DNA of 64,000 nt, taken from assembly GCA_014382445.1 (NCBI GenBank), contig JACNJS010000087.1, positions 1 to 64,000 on the forward strand, written 5' to 3'. Below are positions 51,399 to 61,266 of the stretch, in pieces. Source of the DNA: Bacteroidota bacterium. GTDB lineage: Bacteria > Bacteroidota > Bacteroidia > Bacteroidales > F082. The notes below the pieces were generated by a model, which did no database searches, was not told where the DNA came from, and saw only the letters and a program-made list of their open reading frames with translations. Each line of letters begins with the position of its first letter. Positions within the stretch are counted from its first letter, which is position 1. The position numbers and the translations under genes were made by a program.

Positions 51399-53021
51399 AT
51401 GAAAAAGAATGTTAAGTACATTTTTGTAACCGGCGGTGTTTCATCATCCCTTGGCAAAGGCATTATCTCTGCATCATTGGCAAAGCTGCTTCAGGGTCGT
51501 GGGTTTTCAGTAACAATACAAAAACTCGACCCGTATATCAATATCGACCCGGGAACCCTTAACCCATATGAACATGGAGAATGCTACGTAACTGATGACG
51601 GTGCTGAAACTGACCTCGACCTTGGCCATTACGAACGTTTCTCAAACACACCTACTTCACAGGCAAATAACGTAACTACCGGACGAATTTATCAAAACGT
51701 AATCAGCAAGGAAAGAAAAGGAGAGTATCTGGGTACAACAGTACAAGTGGTTCCACATATTACCGATGAAATTAAAAGAAGTATTCAAATATTAGGACAA
51801 ACAAACAATTACGATTTTGTTATTACTGAAATTGGAGGAACCGTTGGCGACATTGAGTCATTCCCTTTTATTGAAAGCGTAAGACAAATGAAATGGGAGC
51901 TTGGCAGCAATTGCGCAGTAGTACACCTTACTCTTGTTCCCTTCTTAAAAGCAGCAGGAGAACTAAAAACGAAACCTACACAACATTCGGTAAAAACAAT
52001 GTTGGAACAGGGAGTTCAGCCCGATATTATTGTTTGCAGAACCGAACATCACCTTAACGAGGGTATTAAACGTAAAATCGCCCAATTCTGCAATGTTTCG
52101 CCAACATCAGTTATTGAATCCATTGATGCAGAAACGATTTATGATGTACCGCTACTAATGCGTGAAGAAAAGCTTGATATTGAAGTACTTTCAGTTACTA
52201 ACACTCCTATACCCGAAAAACTTGATCTGAGAAATTGGGAGCGGTTTGTGCACAGATTAAAAAATCCGGTAGGCAATGTAAACATTGGTTTAATAGGAAA
52301 ATATGTTGAACTTAAAGATGCTTACAAATCAATAAACGAAGCTCTTGTTCATGGCGGTACCGAAAACGAATACAAGGTAAATATTGTTAGTATTCAATCG
52401 GAAAAAATCAGCGCTAAAAATGTTGCTAAAAAATTATCGGGACTTCATGGCATACTTGTTGCCCCCGGGTTTGGGGGGAGAGGTATTGATGGTAAAATTG
52501 AAGCTATTAAATATGCACGTGAAAACAGAATCCCATTTTTAGGTATATGTTTAGGAATGCAATGTGCTGCAATTGAATTTTCCAGAAACGTTCTCGGACT
52601 AATAGGGGCACATACTACCGAAATCGACATAGATTCTCCATATCCGGTAATCGACCTAATGGAAAATCAGAAAAGTGTTACAAACCTTGGTGGCAGCATG
52701 AGGTTAGGGCTGTATGACTGTCATATCGAAAAAGATACATTAACCTATAAAGAATATCAAAAGCAGGACGTCAAAGAAAGGCATCGACATCGTTTCGAGT
52801 TTAATAATGATTACAAATCACGTTTCGCTGAAAATGGAATGCGATTGTCAGGGATAAATCCGCGAGAGAATCTTGTTGAAATCATTGAGCTTGAAAACCA
52901 CCCCTGGTTTATTGGCGTACAATTTCATCCTGAATATAAGAGTACGGTTAAAGAACCTCATCCTTTATTTATTGGTTTTGTACGGGCAGCCATTAATTAT
53001 AAAAAGACATTTGTGAAGTAA
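51399..53021 (+). CDS. pyrG: CTP synthase
   Basis: KYIFVTGGVSSSLGKGIISASLAKLLQGRGFSVTIQKLDPYINIDPGTLNPYEHGE; GATase GICLGMQ; C-terminal QFHPEYKS. Confidence 0.98.
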   Translation: MKKNVKYIFVTGGVSSSLGKGIISASLAKLLQGRGFSVTIQKLDPYINIDPGTLNPYEHGECYVTDDGAETDLDLGHYERFSNTPTSQANNVTTGRIYQNVISKERKGEYLGTTVQVVPHITDEIKRSIQILGQTNNYDFVITEIGGTVGDIESFPFIESVRQMKWELGSNCAVVHLTLVPFLKAAGELKTKPTQHSVKTMLEQGVQPDIIVCRTEHHLNEGIKRKIAQFCNVSPTSVIESIDAETIYDVPLLMREEKLDIEVLSVTNTPIPEKLDLRNWERFVHRLKNPVGNVNIGLIGKYVELKDAYKSINEALVHGGTENEYKVNIVSIQSEKISAKNVAKKLSGLHGILVAPGFGGRGIDGKIEAIKYARENRIPFLGICLGMQCAAIEFSRNVLGLIGAHTTEIDIDSPYPVIDLMENQKSVTNLGGSMRLGLYDCHIEKDTLTYKEYQKQDVKERHRHRFEFNNDYKSRFAENGMRLSGINPRENLVEIIELENHPWFIGVQFHPEYKSTVKEPHPLFIGFVRAAINYKKTFVK

Positions 53022-53065
53022 GTATTTTGGAAGTAAGAAATGATAAAATTTTTAGACTTCAACCT

Positions 53066-53218
53066 TTACTTTTTCTTCCTTCCTGCTTTCAACAGAGCAT
53101 TGTTCAGTATCCACTCAATATGTCCATTAGCGCTACGAAATTCGTCCTGCGCCCATTTCTCAAGAGCATCCATTACTTCAGGCTGAATGCGTAGCACAAA
53201 TGACTTCTTTTTTGCCAT
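53066..53218 (-). CDS. Arc-like / ribbon-helix-helix DNA-binding small protein
   Basis: Reverse translation MAKKKSFVLRIQPEVMDALEKWAQDEFRSANGHIEWILNNALLKAGRKKK*. 50 aa, below the ORF-track cut-off; starts in a TAATG overlap with the upstream gene. Confidence 0.88.
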   Translation of the reverse strand: MAKKKSFVLRIQPEVMDALEKWAQDEFRSANGHIEWILNNALLKAGRKKK

Positions 53219-53751
53219 TACTTATTAACCTCCATCATTTTCTTCATACTTCGCAATAGTGCATCTCCTCTCTGTGTGCCAATCAGCACCTTCTTTCTAT
53301 TTTTCAGATATAGTTGCAAGCCAATTTTGCCTCTAACATTGTATGCTTTTCCTATTCCTTTTTTTCCTTGTTTTACACCCCAGCCACCATACTCACTGAT
53401 AGGTTTATATTCACGAATTTCAAATTTTTCAATATTAGATTTATTGTAAATTCTTGGTTTGCTGAAATAAGGTTTGAAAGTAATATTAAGACTTTCGTTG
53501 GTAACCTCCACCTCTAATTTTGAACTAAACAATAAAAAGCCCATAACAACCAGCACTATAGTAACAAGAAAAGCTGTTAACAAAAAACCCGTATCCGAGA
53601 TCGGTTTATCACCCCATGGTTGCTTTAAAACAAATTGATGATAGGATGCTATTAAAAAAAATATAACAGGAACAGCATAAATTCCTCCCATAAAAAAATA
53701 AAGAGGCATTGAACCAAACTTTTGCTCTTCTTTAAAAAGAATTTTTTTCAT
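53218..53751 (-). CDS. Hypothetical membrane protein with PH-like C-terminal region
   Basis: Two predicted TM segments (MPLYFFMGGIYAVPVIFFLIASY; LLTAFLVTIVLVVMGFLLF), then beta-rich SKLEVEVTNESLNITFKPYFSKPRIYNKSNIEKFEIREYKPISEYGGWGVK. Confidence 0.75.
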   Translation of the reverse strand: MKKILFKEEQKFGSMPLYFFMGGIYAVPVIFFLIASYHQFVLKQPWGDKPISDTGFLLTAFLVTIVLVVMGFLLFSSKLEVEVTNESLNITFKPYFSKPRIYNKSNIEKFEIREYKPISEYGGWGVKQGKKGIGKAYNVRGKIGLQLYLKNRKKVLIGTQRGDALLRSMKKMMEVNK

Positions 53752-53846
53752 TTGATTATTTTATCTCATTTTAAATTTACCTGATTTTTATAGTGAAAAT
53801 CTTTTTAATCTAAAATGAATTTTATTAATTAAACCATTCTATCATT

Positions 53847-54698
53847 CTAATATATCGATCCCGTATTAATAATCGGCGAAACATCCTTATCAGATGTTAG
53901 TACAACCATAAGGTTACTTACCATAGTAGCTTTTTTATCTTCATCAAACTCAATAATGTTTTTTGCCGACAATGATTCTAATGCCATTTCAACCATACTA
54001 ACTGCTCCTTCTACAATTTTGAATCTTGCAGCTACTATAGCCGTTGCCTGCTGACGCTTAAGCATTGCTCCGGCAATTTCCTGTGCATAGGCGATATAAT
54101 TTATTCGAGCTTCAATTACCTCAATACCTGCAATAGAAAGGCGTTCAGTTATTTCATCTTCAAGCATTTTGTTTACATCTTCACCTCCGCCACGCAAAGT
54201 TATATTGGCATCCTCATCTTCAAAATTATCATAAGGATAATGTCCGGCAAGTTTACGTATTGCTGCTTCACTTTGAATATCAACAAAGTGTACATAATCG
54301 TCAACATCAAATGCTGCATTATACGTATTGTTAACCCTCCAAACCATAACTACACCAATCATAACGGGGTTTCCGATCTTATCATTAACTTTAATAGGCT
54401 CGCTATCGAGATTTCTTGCTCTGAGCGATATTTTCTTTCTGGTGAAAAACGGATTAACCCACCAAAACCCATTTTTCTTAACCGTGCCCTTGTAAGCACC
54501 AAATAAAACTAACACACTCGACTCATTTGGATTTACAATCATCAACCCGATAATCGCAAACACTCCAAGAAGAATAAATATAACCGCCCAAATTAGTTTA
54601 ATTAAAATGATAAGGAAAATAGGCGGCACAATAAGCATAAAGATTACAAACAGGGCTAAGTAGCCCGATATTGGTGAAAATTCAATTTCTTTTTTCAT
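53847..54698 (-). CDS. SPFH/Band 7 domain protein
   Basis: IGLMIVNPNESSVLVLFGAYKGTVKKNGFWWVNPFFTRKKISLRARNLDSEPIKVNDKIGNPVMIGVVMVWRVNNTYNAAFDVDDYVHFVDIQSEAAIRKLAG...YAQEIAGAMLKRQQA. Confidence 0.93.
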   Translation of the reverse strand: MKKEIEFSPISGYLALFVIFMLIVPPIFLIILIKLIWAVIFILLGVFAIIGLMIVNPNESSVLVLFGAYKGTVKKNGFWWVNPFFTRKKISLRARNLDSEPIKVNDKIGNPVMIGVVMVWRVNNTYNAAFDVDDYVHFVDIQSEAAIRKLAGHYPYDNFEDEDANITLRGGGEDVNKMLEDEITERLSIAGIEVIEARINYIAYAQEIAGAMLKRQQATAIVAARFKIVEGAVSMVEMALESLSAKNIIEFDEDKKATMVSNLMVVLTSDKDVSPIINTGSIY

Positions 54699-54738
54699 AG
54701 TACTATATTTATATTATTATGATATTATTTTAATATCA

Positions 54739-54769
54739 CAAAAGTAATTCATTTTGTATCACTTGTCAA
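54739..54769 (-). promoter_or_regulatory. Bacteroidota-type promoter for SPFH operon
   Basis: On the minus strand TTG (54769..54767), 20 bp, TACTTTTG (54746..54739). Confidence 0.55.
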
Positions 54770-55013
54770 GGGTTTTTTGTACTTTTTTATGAAAAATAGT
54801 TTCTGACATACTAACTTTTGCAAACTGTTATCAGGATAGATTCACCTATCTCATTAGCTCTCTGTATCTTACTATATAATTGGGGCAATCCTGTATTTTT
54901 CAACTATTCAATAATTCTCAATATATTTGCAAACTTATTTTCTGATATCGGGAATTATACAAAACGATAAAAAATTCACATGAAACTCTCATGTAAAAAA
55001 TAAATTATTTAAG

Positions 55014-56924
55014 ATGAATAAAAACTCAATAATAGGCTTCATCCTCATAGCTGGAATAATGATTGGTTATACATACTGGATGGCACCGTCGGAGGAGGAG
55101 ATTTCTAAACAACACTATGCAGATTCTATAGCGCAGGTTCAAAGGCAGAAAAATGAAGCACTTGCCAAGTCGGCAGAGGTACTTAAGCTGGAATCACAAA
55201 CTGATTCACCACCAAGTGAAGTTATCCAACAAACCTCAGAAACATACTCTGATTTAAAAAACAAATACGATCTATTTGCAAACGCAGCTGTTGGCGTTGA
55301 ACAAATATATATTATTGAAAACGATCTGGTTAAGATTGAAATAAGTAATAAAGGGGGCTATGTTAAAACCGTTGAATTAAAGAAATATGAAACGTATGAT
55401 TCACTTCCGGTTATACTTTTTAATCCTCGTACTTCTAAATTTGGGTTGTCTTTCTTTTCTAATAACAGAATTATTAATACTGAGAATTTCTATTTCACAC
55501 CGTCTGAATTTGTCTCTCCAAACATGTTTGTTTCAGGCACCAATTCTTTATCTTTCAGCTTTAGATTATATACCGGTACAGATAAAGGGATTATAAATAG
55601 TAACAGCTACATTGAGTACCTTTATAAAATAACTGGCAACAACTACCTGTTTGATTTTACTATAAACATAGTTGGTATGGAGGGTGTTATATCTTCTAAT
55701 TCCAGTTATGTTGATTTAAACTGGTTTGCCGATCTGCGACAGCAGGAAAAAACTATCGACCAATTTAACGGATCAACGATCTATTACAAATACTATCAGG
55801 ATGAAGTTGATTATATGTCGGAAACAGATGACGATGAGGAACAAATAACCACAAAGTTGAAGTGGGTTTCTTTTAAGCAACGATTCTTTTCATCAACAAT
55901 AATAGCTAAAAATCCTTTTAGTAACGGTAAACTTAAAGTGTTTGAAAAAGAAAATCCCCCATCCGACAGATACCTCAAATCGATGGAGGCTGATTTTGAA
56001 CTTCCCATTAATCTGAAAGGTGAAACCAGCATACCGTTTTCATTTTATTTTGGACCAAATAAGTTTTATACATTAAAATCTTATGACCTAGACCTCGAAC
56101 GCCAAATACCAATTGGTTGGGGATTATTCATTCTTGCCTGGATAAATGAATATATTGTAATCCCTACTTTCGATTGGCTTGGTGGTTATGGCTGGAATTA
56201 CGGCATAGTTATTCTCGTGTTAACAATAATGCTGAAAATTCTTTTGTTTCCAATAGCTTACAAAACCTATTATTCATCAGCTAAGATGCGGGTATTAAAA
56301 CCTGAAGTAGACGAATTATCGAAAAAATATCCCAAAAAGGAAGATGCAATGAAGAAACAGCAAGCGGTTATGGGTTTATATAAAAAAGCAGGCGCTAACC
56401 CTGCGGCCGGTTGTGTACCAATGCTTCTTCAAATGCCTATTCTTTTTGCCATGTTCAGGTTTTTCCCTGCCTCAATTGAGCTCAGGCAACAGCCATTTTT
56501 ATGGGCTCACGACTTATCGAGCTACGATTCAATAGCAAGCCTGCCATTTAATATACCTTTTTATGGTGATCATGTAAGTCTCTTTACATTATTAATGACA
56601 GTTTCAACTATAATGTACACATACCTGAATAACCAAATGATGGCTTCACAAACGCAAATGCCAGGTATGAAGACTATGATGTACTTAATGCCAATTATGT
56701 TCCTGGGTATTTTTAACAGCTATGCCTCTGGTTTGAGCTACTATTATTTTCTTGCCAATGTGATTACATTTGCCCAGATGTTTGTTTTCAGGTATGCAAT
56801 AAATGAGGACAAATTACGTGCTAAGATTGAACTAAATAAAAAGAAACCACCAAAGAAAAAATCAGCTTTCCAAAAAAGACTTGAAGAAGCTGCTCGGCAA
56901 AAAAGCTCAGGTAAAAAGCATTAA
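55014..56924 (+). CDS. yidC: Membrane protein insertase YidC
   Basis: MNKNSIIGFILIAGIMIGYTYWMAPSEEE; C-terminal YGIVILVLTIMLKILLFPIAYKTYYSSAKMRVLKPEVDELSKKYP...GCVPMLLQMPILFAMFRFFPASIELR. Confidence 0.96.
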   Translation: MNKNSIIGFILIAGIMIGYTYWMAPSEEEISKQHYADSIAQVQRQKNEALAKSAEVLKLESQTDSPPSEVIQQTSETYSDLKNKYDLFANAAVGVEQIYIIENDLVKIEISNKGGYVKTVELKKYETYDSLPVILFNPRTSKFGLSFFSNNRIINTENFYFTPSEFVSPNMFVSGTNSLSFSFRLYTGTDKGIINSNSYIEYLYKITGNNYLFDFTINIVGMEGVISSNSSYVDLNWFADLRQQEKTIDQFNGSTIYYKYYQDEVDYMSETDDDEEQITTKLKWVSFKQRFFSSTIIAKNPFSNGKLKVFEKENPPSDRYLKSMEADFELPINLKGETSIPFSFYFGPNKFYTLKSYDLDLERQIPIGWGLFILAWINEYIVIPTFDWLGGYGWNYGIVILVLTIMLKILLFPIAYKTYYSSAKMRVLKPEVDELSKKYPKKEDAMKKQQAVMGLYKKAGANPAAGCVPMLLQMPILFAMFRFFPASIELRQQPFLWAHDLSSYDSIASLPFNIPFYGDHVSLFTLLMTVSTIMYTYLNNQMMASQTQMPGMKTMMYLMPIMFLGIFNSYASGLSYYYFLANVITFAQMFVFRYAINEDKLRAKIELNKKKPPKKKSAFQKRLEEAARQKSSGKKH

Positions 56925-56984
56925 GTTTTTACAGATTACGGCATATATTATCACAATAACTCAATATACATCATAGTAATATTA

Positions 56985-59411
56985 ATGAAATTAAAGAAAT
57001 TTACGATTTTAACTTTTTTGATAATGACCGTCACTTCTATGGCAATGTCACAAAATATTTTTGTTTATGATCAGCAGGCAGGAAATCCAATTCCAAATGT
57101 TGTTGTTTTTAATGATAACAAGACCAAAACCGGGCTTACAAGCAATTTAGGGATTGCTGACATTAGTGGTTTTTCAGAAAACGAAGACATTAATTTTCAG
57201 CACCCGTCTTACGTTTCAATTTCATTGACTAAGAACACTATTACAGGATTGCAATTTAAAGTTCCGTTAAACGGGAAGTTGATAAATCTTGATGAAGTAA
57301 TTGTTTCGGCCAGCAGATGGGAAATCAAATCGAGTGAAATTCCAAATAAAATTGAACAGATAAAACGCAAGGAAATTATCTTCAATAATCCTGCTACATC
57401 GGCTGATATGCTAGCAATAGGAAATCAGGTTTATGTGCAGAAAAGTCAACTGGGTGGTGGCAGCCCAATGATCAGAGGGTTTGCTACCAACAAAATACTT
57501 ATGGTTGTTGATGGCGTTAGAATGAATAATGCAATCTACCGTAGTGGTAATTTACATAACGTTCTTCAGGCTGATGTGAATAGCATTGAAAGTGCCGAAA
57601 TTATTTTCGGTCCCGGTACTAACATCTACGGAAGTGATGCACTTGGGGGCGTTATTGATTTTCACACTCTTACACCTAAATTCAACACTTGTGATAAAAT
57701 GATTGGCACCGGTAATGCACTTGCACGATTGTCATCTGCTGATTTCGAAAGGACTATCAATGCTAATTTTAATTTATCCAATAATAGTTGGGCTTTAATG
57801 ACAAATATATCGTACAGTAAATTCGAAGATTTACGCATGGGCAACATGCACAACGATTATAATCAACGTCATGAATATATTGATTTTGTTAACGGGAGAG
57901 ATACAATTATACAAAATACTGATCCTAATATTCAACGTTACTCGGGTTACGACCAGTTAAGCATAATAACAAAAATACGGCATAAGTTTAGCGAAAATGT
58001 TGACTGGGATTATAGTTTATATCTTACAACAACATCAGCTGTACCTCGATACGACAGATTGCTACAACCCAACAATCCAAATGATCAAGATTCAGAGCTC
58101 AAATATGCCGAATGGAATTACGAACCTCAACAATGGCTGATGAACAGGCTATCAATCAACATGCATAATAACGCATCATTTTATGATAAAGCGATAATTA
58201 CATTAGCCTACCAAAATGTTAAAGAGGGTAGAACAGACAGAAAATATAGAGATGACTGGTTGCAAAAACGCGAAGAACAGGTAAATATTTTTTCGATAAA
58301 TACTGATTTCGATAAATTAATAGCAGCAGGTAACTTTATATACTACGGCTTGGAACTTGTTTACAATGATGTTCAATCGGATGGTGTTAAAGAAAATATA
58401 CAAACACATGAGTCAGCGCTTATATCAAGTCGTTATCCCGATGGCGGAACAAAATTTTTCCAGTCGGGAGTTTACATAAGCTACAAAAGAAATTTCAGTA
58501 GTATACCTTTAACATTTTTAACCGGGTTGAGATATTCTTATGTAAGTTTGGATTCGAAGTTTAAAGACACTACCTACTATCAACTTCCCTATGCAGCAAT
58601 AAATATCAGTAATGGCTCTTTAACAGGAAGCGCAGGATTAGTTTATCATCCGGGCGATTGGCAGTTTAATATCAACTTATCATCCGGTTTTCGGGCCCCT
58701 AACTTAGACGATGTTGCAAAAATATTTGATTCGGAGCCTGGTAATGTTGTAGTTCCAAATGAAAATCTGGAACCCGAATACTTGTATAACCTTGATGTTG
58801 GTATTATTAAAAAATTCAGCGAAAATGCTAAACTTGAGATCACTGCATTTTATTCCTACCTCGTTAATGCAATGGTACGAAAGAATTTTACCCTAAACGG
58901 ACTAGATTCAATTATGTACGACGGCGAATTAAGCCGTGTGCAGGCTGTTGTTAATGCCGGTGGTGCAACAATTTATGGAGCAAGCATGATTTTCAATATT
59001 AAACTATTCAATAATTTAGCCTTAAGTACTGTACTAACTACCATTAAAGGAAAGGAAGATACCGGTGAACCACTTCGCCATGCACCGCCATTATATGGTG
59101 GGACAAAGCTTACATTTGAGAAAAACAAATTGAAAATGGCAGTTGGAGTCGACTATAACACAGAAATTAGCTATAAAAATCTCGCTCCAAGCGAGCGCGA
59201 CAAAGCATACCTGTATGCTACTGATGCCGATGGAAACCCATACTCACCCGGTTGGTGGACATTAAACTATAACGGAAGTTATGCTTTTAATGAAAAATTC
59301 ATTACCTTTTTCGAAATAGATAATATTATGGATTACAGGTATCGTACTTATTCATCCGGTATAACAGCCCCGGGAAGGAACTTCAAAATATCATTCAGAT
59401 ATAGTTTCTAA
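56985..59411 (+). CDS. TonB-dependent receptor
   Basis: Carboxypeptidase-D-like N-terminus, plug domain SPMIRGFATNKILMVVDGVRMNNAIYRSGNLHNVLQADVNSIESAEIIFGPGTNIYGSDALGGVIDFHT, C-terminal barrel ending in F. Confidence 0.93.
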   Translation: MKLKKFTILTFLIMTVTSMAMSQNIFVYDQQAGNPIPNVVVFNDNKTKTGLTSNLGIADISGFSENEDINFQHPSYVSISLTKNTITGLQFKVPLNGKLINLDEVIVSASRWEIKSSEIPNKIEQIKRKEIIFNNPATSADMLAIGNQVYVQKSQLGGGSPMIRGFATNKILMVVDGVRMNNAIYRSGNLHNVLQADVNSIESAEIIFGPGTNIYGSDALGGVIDFHTLTPKFNTCDKMIGTGNALARLSSADFERTINANFNLSNNSWALMTNISYSKFEDLRMGNMHNDYNQRHEYIDFVNGRDTIIQNTDPNIQRYSGYDQLSIITKIRHKFSENVDWDYSLYLTTTSAVPRYDRLLQPNNPNDQDSELKYAEWNYEPQQWLMNRLSINMHNNASFYDKAIITLAYQNVKEGRTDRKYRDDWLQKREEQVNIFSINTDFDKLIAAGNFIYYGLELVYNDVQSDGVKENIQTHESALISSRYPDGGTKFFQSGVYISYKRNFSSIPLTFLTGLRYSYVSLDSKFKDTTYYQLPYAAINISNGSLTGSAGLVYHPGDWQFNINLSSGFRAPNLDDVAKIFDSEPGNVVVPNENLEPEYLYNLDVGIIKKFSENAKLEITAFYSYLVNAMVRKNFTLNGLDSIMYDGELSRVQAVVNAGGATIYGASMIFNIKLFNNLALSTVLTTIKGKEDTGEPLRHAPPLYGGTKLTFEKNKLKMAVGVDYNTEISYKNLAPSERDKAYLYATDADGNPYSPGWWTLNYNGSYAFNEKFITFFEIDNIMDYRYRTYSSGITAPGRNFKISFRYSF

Positions 59412-59587
59412 GTTTTACGTCTCCTTTACATTTACTAACTTTCGTGATCAGGATAATTACTGAAATTTCATCATTATAGTTTTTGTTTTCAACAATTACA
59501 TGGATGTTTCATATTAGTTTTTCGTAAATAAAACCCAAATAATTTATCTTATCTCAAAAAAAAATTGTGAATATATAAATTTTGTTC

Positions 59588-59595
59588 TAAATTTG
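59588..59595 (+). promoter_or_regulatory. Bacteroidota -7 element upstream of lipoprotein GATase gene
   Basis: TAAATTTG (59588..59595), 20 bp after a TTG (59565..59567). Confidence 0.45.
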
Positions 59596-59618
59596 ATTTC
59601 CAATTTCAATATTACATA

Positions 59619-61154
59619 ATGAATGCTTCATTAATTAAAGTTTCTTGCGCTATTTTCCTTATTTTAACCCTACCTCATTTTTCAAGTTGTGATTATCAAA
59701 ATAACAAGAATTCTGTTCAGATTGACGCACCAAAGCTAACCAACAACCCATCGTTTGATGTTATTTGTACTAATAATCAACCGCTACTATCTTTTTATAA
59801 TTCTAAAGGCGGAATCGGGCAGTTGAGTTACACCATACATATATCTTCTGATAAAGATTTTACGGATATTATTGCTGAATACGATAATGTTGTTGCCAAA
59901 AACAAATTTATAACTACAAAACTTATTGAAGAAAACGACAGTTTGCCAATCGATAAACAATATTATTACTGGAGGGTAAAAGCCATCGACACCCAAAGTA
60001 ATGAAAGCAATTGGGCAACATCAAGATTTTTTCTGGATACAAAATCCAATGACAGTTTTATGAACCTTGTCCGAGTTAAAACTGAAACGGTTGTAGTATC
60101 AGGCGGTGCAAATGCTAAAAACATTATTGATATTACCGATATTGGCAATACAACTCATTGGGAACCACCTCCTCCTGGCGACTCAATTCATTGGGTAGAG
60201 TTTAAATTAATTGCACCTGCAGAGATCAGCAGAATATGGATGCTTTCGAACCCTGATTCGAAAGAAGGATGGTTAACAAACTTTTATTGGATGTATAGTC
60301 TGGATGGTAAAAACTGGACTAAAATTGAAGGTGCTGAAATTACAGATAATGATACTTACAGAAATATAATAGACTTCGCTCCTGTAACTACTGCATATCT
60401 AAAATTAATAATTAATAATTACCTTGGATATGCCCCGCAAGTATACACTACAATATTTTATTCACCCGGTATACCTGAACCACCACATATTCCTGATAAA
60501 GATTATGTACTTATTGTAGGTGACCAGCTAAACGGTTTTACTTTTACCGAACTTGCAAAATTTGTTGAAGGACTTGATCTTAATTTGGAGACAGTAACCG
60601 TACCGCATTACGAGGTTTCATTAAGCATGGTTGAGGGGTTAAACCCACAGCCTGTTGCGATAATATTTAGCGGTAACAATGCAAATTACCCAAACCTTCC
60701 GATGTATGAATTTAATGGAGGATTTGAAATAGTAAGAAATAGTGACATACCAATTCTCGGAATTTGTGCCGGTCACCAGTTGCAAGTAATAGCATTTGGC
60801 TATACATATGCTCATAGCACCGGTTGGTTCGACAACACAATTATGGATATTGAAACTGATATTAAACCCGATTCTATTGAGATTGTTAAAGAATCGCCAA
60901 TATTTAAAAATATTCCAAATCCGTTTTTTGGGGTTGAAATACACAGTTGGGCTACCGCAGAAGAGGTTTTTCCGCTCATCAGGTTTGAGCTGCTGGCAAA
61001 ATCATCATATGTACAAGCACAAAAAATATCAGGAAGAATGGTTTTTGGCGAGCAATTTCATGCAGAAGTTGATATAAGCTCTAATCAGGGGAAACCGATG
61101 ATTTACAACTTTTTATCAATGGCATTAATAGAGAGAAAAAAACGGTCAAACTAA
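59619..61154 (+). CDS. Predicted surface lipoprotein with discoidin-like region and C-terminal class I glutamine amidotransferase-like domain
   Basis: Lipobox-like signal (ALILTLPHFSSCDYQ-type), central SRIWMLSNPDSKEGWLTNFYWMYSLDGKNWTKIEGAE (F5/8-type), C-terminal DYVLIVGDQLNGFTFTELAKFV...ILGICAGHQLQVIAFGYTYA...MVFGEQFHAEVD. Confidence 0.85.
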   Translation: MNASLIKVSCAIFLILTLPHFSSCDYQNNKNSVQIDAPKLTNNPSFDVICTNNQPLLSFYNSKGGIGQLSYTIHISSDKDFTDIIAEYDNVVAKNKFITTKLIEENDSLPIDKQYYYWRVKAIDTQSNESNWATSRFFLDTKSNDSFMNLVRVKTETVVVSGGANAKNIIDITDIGNTTHWEPPPPGDSIHWVEFKLIAPAEISRIWMLSNPDSKEGWLTNFYWMYSLDGKNWTKIEGAEITDNDTYRNIIDFAPVTTAYLKLIINNYLGYAPQVYTTIFYSPGIPEPPHIPDKDYVLIVGDQLNGFTFTELAKFVEGLDLNLETVTVPHYEVSLSMVEGLNPQPVAIIFSGNNANYPNLPMYEFNGGFEIVRNSDIPILGICAGHQLQVIAFGYTYAHSTGWFDNTIMDIETDIKPDSIEIVKESPIFKNIPNPFFGVEIHSWATAEEVFPLIRFELLAKSSYVQAQKISGRMVFGEQFHAEVDISSNQGKPMIYNFLSMALIERKKRSN

Positions 61155-61266
61155 ATATTTAATTTAAGAAATAAACTATAAAGTATTCATGCTTATTAAT
61201 TGAAGAACTTTTTATCGCAATGTTTATAATTCTCAAAAAAAAATTTAAACCAAAAAAAATACGTTT

